From positions 2,599 to 15,681 of the forward strand of contig JAABOA010000115.1 of NCBI GenBank assembly GCA_015680635.1: a stretch of DNA of 13,083 nucleotides, given 5' to 3'. The notes under the pieces were generated by a model. The model did not search any database, was not told the DNA's origin, and saw only the letters and a program-made list of their open reading frames with translations. The translations under genes and the position numbers were made by a program. Shown in pieces: positions 9,658 to 13,083 of this stretch. The stretch is from Lunasporangiospora selenospora (Eukaryota > Mortierellomycota > Mortierellomycetes > Mortierellales > Mortierellaceae). How positions within the stretch are numbered: position 1 is the first letter of the stretch; every line of letters begins with the position of its first letter.

Positions 9658-9845
9658 AGAGATAGAAATAATGGTGGAAGGAGATGAAGTAAGAGAAAAA
9701 AAGTGGAGAGTGGAGGGTGGGAGGAGCAGGAAAGAGACTGGGTGACAAAGGATGGGGACGAAAAGAGCGCGAGAGCTTGGGGTAACGGGATTAAAAAAAG
9801 AGAGAGAGAGAAAAAGAGAGGGAGAGAGGGAGAGAAAGAAAAGTG
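9658..9845. repeat. Long purine/pyrimidine-biased tract with GA microsatellites upstream of the 475-aa gene
   Basis: Almost 190 nt are strongly purine-rich on the plus strand (CT-rich on the coding minus strand), including uninterrupted GA runs around 9797-9840. AG dinucleotides on the minus strand are nearly absent. It directly precedes the ATG at 9646, so it is either a CT-rich fungal core promoter and leader or the pyrimidine tract of an undetected intron. Confidence 0.7.
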
Positions 9846-11010
9846 GACGACCTTCATGGTGGTTGCTGGGGTGGGGCTGCTATTCCACGCCGTGGCAGCC
9901 ACATCAAAGAGGAGCATGCTGGGCAGTTGTGCTGTTGGACCATCGCTAATGTTGATCAGGGTGTCTGGCGCTTCCTTATCCACTCGCTCTGATGTGGTCC
10001 ACCTGCACGTTATCTATCTCACCTCTGTTGCTCATACAAAGGACATCGAAGGCGAGTGAGAATAGGACAGTGTTTGGAGGGACAAGGCCAGAAAAGAAAA
10101 AGCCTGTGGACATGGTGCAGCCAGTGTGCAACATTAGCTAGCGAGGAAACAACAACCTCGTGCGACAACGGCCTGGGTCGAGGACATCCATGCGCACAGC
10201 AGCTGAAAGCCGCTACAACTGGGTTTGCATGCCTCGCCCCATCTACTGCCCTCCTTCTACCCTCCGTTTGCCGTCCTTTGGACCAGGGACTTGCGGAGCA
10301 CTTTCATTCAAAGAAAGCCAAATCCACTACAGTCAAAGACAAAGTAAACCGATTTGAAGTTAACGTATCACCATCGGCAAGAATCATGCTCTCGAAGGGC
10401 GCTTAGATGAATGGTTGGGGTTGAGTCCGGCCGAATAGACATTGTATTTGTTTATGTAGCAATCCTATACGGCAGTCGCTTTAATGACCATGAAGACTTG
10501 GAAGACACAAATGCAACCACAAAGGGGTAGTCTATTTGTGTTTAGTCAAGTTGATTTTCACGTCCGTTGGGGCAAAAAAAACTTCGTCTCGACTTATCCA
10601 TCAAATGAGAGTGCAGCAGCTGGAAGGAGTGTTTGGGTCTAGGTTGTGTAGGGCTATTCCTCCACTGTCTGTGTGTTTGGACGGAAACTACTCTAAAGCA
10701 GTCTTGCATGCCTTTTGAGATTGTACCTGCGTTGGCTATAGCGTAGCTCGATAGCGTGATTATCCTACCCAAATACAATAATACAGGTCTATTTCAGATT
10801 TATCAGCAGAATCCACGACACTTATCCTTTTATGAGTCTTGAGTAGTGCGATGTCAGTTTGTAATACTGAATATGAAGGGTTGTGGTGATTCAGGTTGTT
10901 GTTTTTAGGGAGAATCATGGGTCAAAGTCTCCTCCATAGGTTCTTGTTAACCTTGATTGACTCCACATTGTTAAACTACAGTATACAATTGAAAGTGCGC
11001 ACTATTTTTT

Positions 11011-11018
11011 TTTATATT
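11011..11018 (-). terminator. AATATAAA, possible polyadenylation signal of SFSWAP
   Basis: A minus-strand AATATAAA is set between runs of A about 30 nt downstream of the TAA stop at 11048-11050. It is a variant, not the exact AATAAA hexamer, but its position and A-rich setting fit a fungal 3' end element. Confidence 0.35.
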
Positions 11019-11047
11019 TTTTTTTGGTGTTCAGACGGAGCAAGATT

Positions 11048-13047
11048 TTAATTCTCACACGACATGGCAGGGCTTTGGGCACGTTGTGGAGATTCTTTCC
11101 ATGTGCATGTCGGCGATACAGCTGTGTCATCCGAAACAGGATGACCAGGATGTGGAGAATTGGTTTCAATGTCTTGCTGTTCTTTTTCTGACTGCGCTAG
11201 TTTGTGCCTTTGCTGGAACAGTTCCTGTACCCGCTGTAGCCGATCTAGACGTCGCATCTCTTTTATCCTTTCTGTCATCGAGGCTCGCTCATGGTCGGCT
11301 ATGCTTAGCATACTATCACGCATTTCTCCATCAGTACCCCAACCAGCTTCCAATCTAGCTTCTTCCTCTAGAAAGACAGCGCTCGGGTCTATATTCAGAG
11401 ACACTTCATCTGGTGTAGCGCTTCTTTCCATACCCTTTTGTAGAGAGTTCATCTTTGCCAAATAGAACATGTGCCATGGGTGTCCAGGGTTTAGGAAGGC
11501 AAATTGAGAGCTTTCCATAGAGCACAAAGCTTGTTCAAATTGAGGTATTTCTCGATGTGTCGCCAGGAAAATAACTGTCTTTTCGATCACCTTTTGGATA
11601 TCAGGAAAGGTTCTGTGGAAACAGAGTATAAATACGAGGGCAAACTTTAGAAACAGGCGGCAGCGCAAAAAAAAAAGACATGTGCTGACATGAGCGGTTG
11701 GCGCTTTGTAATAAGCTACTTGCCTCTTATTGGCTTCATTAGCCTCAGCTACTGCATTAGCCTCCTGCCTCAATTTGTCTTCCTCCTCGGCTTTGGCTTC
11801 GTCCGCCTCTCTCTGTCGATAGTCCTCCAATATCTCGTAGAGACCAGTCTGCATTAGCCACCGAATGTGCTTATAGAAAGCAAAGAGGTGATGGCGTCGA
11901 CTCAAGAAAGCAAAACTTGGGTTGGTCGCCTGTTTTCCTTGCAAAATAGCCTCCATGGCTGGCTCAGAGCTACTGTTGACAAATTTGGCTGTACGTTCAA
12001 TCAAGGCCAGGGTCTTTTCGGTATCAGGCTAGTAATAGTAAGACCAACGAACAATGAGCCACTACAAATCAATAATCCTATACTGTAGTGTTCTAGTGTA
12101 ATAAATGTTGCTTACCACCGACATTCCTTCAGGAACGTCAAAGTGAACACGGAAAGTGGGTTCCTGAACAGGTAGACTGGCAGTACCGTCATAGTCATAA
12201 TGAACTCCCTTGTAGGAGCTCTCGCTCTCCTGTTCTCGTTTCTGGGCTGATGCAATAAGGAAAATTGATAGGTCCTGATGAGTATAGGCAAAGGTCTCTT
12301 GTTCATAGCAAGAGGGGTCATAGGACAGATGTATCCTAATAATTACCCAAATAGTCATCGCGCTCATCCTCGTCCATGTCAAACATAAATTCTTCTTCAG
12401 AGTCAAGATCCTCGAAGCGTTCCTCATCCAGGTCGGGCGCATCGAGTCCAGAATTCTCTGAAAGTTCTACGGGACCCAAGAAGTAGCGCGTGTTGTCAAG
12501 TAGATTTCTCGCATCGTATCTATATTCTCCAGAAATGATTCAAAAAATATCAAGATATTATTCACACTCATCCTGAACAATGCCAACTCAACATTTCAAG
12601 GACGCGTTTGATGTAGTAACGAGCCATCCGTCTGTATCCAATCGTTGCGGGAGAGGCTATTGGAGAAACGAAAATACCTCAAATGCTCCAGGGATGAGGA
12701 CACAGCTGTGATTGTTAACAAGTGGACAACAGAGCGTCCATAGTCTCCTTGTTTCCTCCTGATGGTGACCATTGGGTATGCAATCAAGATTCCCCTGTAA
12801 TGAGAGTGGGCAAAACGAAGATTGATGCCTACCTGTCGACCCATAAGGCATCTTCATCTTCGGGATCAAGTCCTTGCCATGTGATCAGCATGCGCCCTTG
12901 CTCAATTGCTTCTGACAGCCCATCGTTTCGGAAGAGAAGGCACTCATATCCAAAGGCTGTCAAGTCTTCCTTTGGAGCCTTGTCATTCTTCTTGCCACCC
13001 CTCTGGGACTGACGAGAGTGGGAGTCGAGATCTGGGTCGTTCCACAT
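11048..13047 (-). CDS. SFSWAP: SWAP-type splicing regulator (SFSWAP homologue), DRY/EERY plus two SURP domains, 462 aa
   Basis: SWAP proteins are nuclear factors that regulate alternative splicing; the fly founder represses splicing of its own introns. Exons: 13047-12833, 12519-12347, 12246-12116, 12028-11724, 11612-11048 (TAA); phases agree. The N-terminal domain has FGYECLLFRND (32-42), the DRY motif (71-73) and EERF in place of EERY (104-107), followed by an acidic run (108-126). SURP1 covers about 178-227 (LIERTAKFV...NPSFAFL...FAFYKHI). A charged linker leads to SURP2 at about 278-328 (PDIQKVIEKT...FAFLNPGHPWHMFYLAKM). A probable coiled coil (about 380-420) and a short Pro/Ser tail end the protein. 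The C-terminal Arg/Ser domain of animal SFSWAP is absent. The ATG at 13047 is the first in the open frame, and a consensus acceptor lies 7 nt upstream, so more 5' exon, coding or not, may lie beyond the window. Confidence 0.9.
11613..11723 (-). other. GC-AG intron of SFSWAP (111 nt, stop-free, multiple of three)
   Basis: The junction AG|GCAAGT at 11724/11723 matches the consensus of the rare GC-AG introns, and the acceptor TTTCCACAG ends at 11613. Only this donor joins the frames of SURP1 and the PDIQ start of SURP2 (phase 2). A GT donor 4 nt further on (GTAGCT, from 11719) would shift the frame into an early TGA. The intron has no in-frame stop, so retention would add 37 residues, many hydrophobic, between the two SURP domains. 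Confidence 0.7.
12678..12794 (-). other. Possible 117-nt in-frame cassette exon inside the DRY-splitting intron of SFSWAP
   Basis: Within the 313-nt intron 12520-12832 a good acceptor (CTCATTACAG, ending at 12795) and a good donor (GAG|GTATTT, from 12677) bracket 117 nt. The segment is a multiple of three, has phase 2 at both ends and is stop-free in the SFSWAP frame. Inclusion would put 39 residues between D-R and the restored R-Y of the DRY motif. Against this, the intron upstream of it would be only 38 nt, shorter than fungal introns usually are. Confidence 0.3.
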
Positions 13048-13054
13048 TGTAGGC

Positions 13055-13060
13055 CTGTGA
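13055..13060 (-). other. Splice acceptor just upstream of the SFSWAP start codon
   Basis: The minus strand reads TTTTGTCTCACAG|GCCTACA-ATG, a strong pyrimidine-rich CAG acceptor 7 nt before the chosen ATG. It suggests that an intron runs off the right edge of the window, either in the 5' UTR or after an additional coding exon. The frame is open through the acceptor, so the window alone cannot decide between them. Confidence 0.5.
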
Positions 13061-13083
13061 GACAAAAGTGTTCTTTAGCATGG

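Larger units (their letters stand above)
9647..11047. other. 1.4-kb gap between the unknown gene and SFSWAP; no gene supported
   Basis: This is the longest stretch without a recognised gene. It should hold the leader and promoter of the 475-aa gene and the 3' UTR of SFSWAP. ORFs exist on both strands (for example plus 10056-10406 and minus 10778-10542), but they have unlikely composition, lack family motifs and lie in weak contexts. A minus-strand frame at about 10008-9859 looks more protein-like and is reported as a candidate upstream exon. No tRNA boxes or conserved RNA structure were noticed. The 10400-11040 part is AT-rich and looks non-coding. Confidence 0.5.

Noticed and set aside
9703-10059. 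Plus-strand ORFs rich in K, R, E and G across the GA tract.
   Set aside because: They are simple translations of the GA microsatellite and have no domain-like sequence.
10056-10406. A 116-codon plus-strand ORF in the 1.4-kb gap.
   Set aside because: No family resemblance, no coherent domain, no splice or promoter support; it is within the length expected by chance.
12596-12844. An 82-codon minus-strand ORF in the SFSWAP intron as a separate gene.
   Set aside because: It starts in the SFSWAP exon in a shifted frame and has no support as a gene; the only part kept is the possible cassette exon.

Overview
The window is eukaryotic, most likely from a filamentous fungus. All four protein-coding genes lie on the minus strand. 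Three of them are interrupted by spliceosomal introns, mostly 85-205 nt, with GTATGT/GTAAGT-type donors, CTAAC/TACTAAC-like branch sites and TAG/CAG acceptors. Upstream regions and introns are rich in pyrimidine tracts, mononucleotide runs and GA/CT microsatellites. The gene set (an exportin-6-type karyopherin, an M1 zinc aminopeptidase and a SWAP/SFSWAP splicing regulator in one compact genome) suggests an early-diverging fungus of the Mucoromycota, possibly a Mortierella relative. That placement is inference, not a sequence match.

Layout from left to right, with every gene read right to left. (1) 25-3687: the N-terminal 967 codons of an exportin-6-like nuclear export receptor in seven exons; the gene runs off the left edge. 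(2) 3688-4295: intergenic; exportin leader with three AAAGGACC copies, pyrimidine tracts, and the 3' UTR and AATAAA signal of the next gene. (3) 4296-7820: complete cytosolic-type M1 (puromycin-sensitive-like) aminopeptidase, seven exons, 946 aa, carrying six tandem copies of PSAQKGDV. (4) 7821-8218: leader and promoter of the aminopeptidase. (5) 8219-9646: single-exon 475-aa protein of unknown function, with a disordered Ser/Pro-rich N-terminal half and a better ordered C-terminal half. (6) 9647-11047: a 1.4-kb gap with a long CT-rich leader and no gene I can support. (7) 11048-13047: SWAP-type splicing regulator, five exons, 462 aa, with DRY/EERY region and two SURP domains. A possible 5' UTR intron continues past the right edge.

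The genes have unrelated housekeeping roles (actin export from the nucleus, peptide turnover, splicing control) and do not form a pathway or gene cluster. I see no mobile element, tRNA, rRNA or CRISPR. The best leads are the aminopeptidase repeat array, in which every difference among five copies is silent; the splicing layout of the SWAP gene (a GC-AG intron with a frameshifting GT donor 4 nt away, an intron splitting the DRY motif, and a possible in-frame cassette exon); and the phosphosite-rich insert in the exportin. Exon boundaries were set by eye from splice consensus, reading phase and recalled family sequences.
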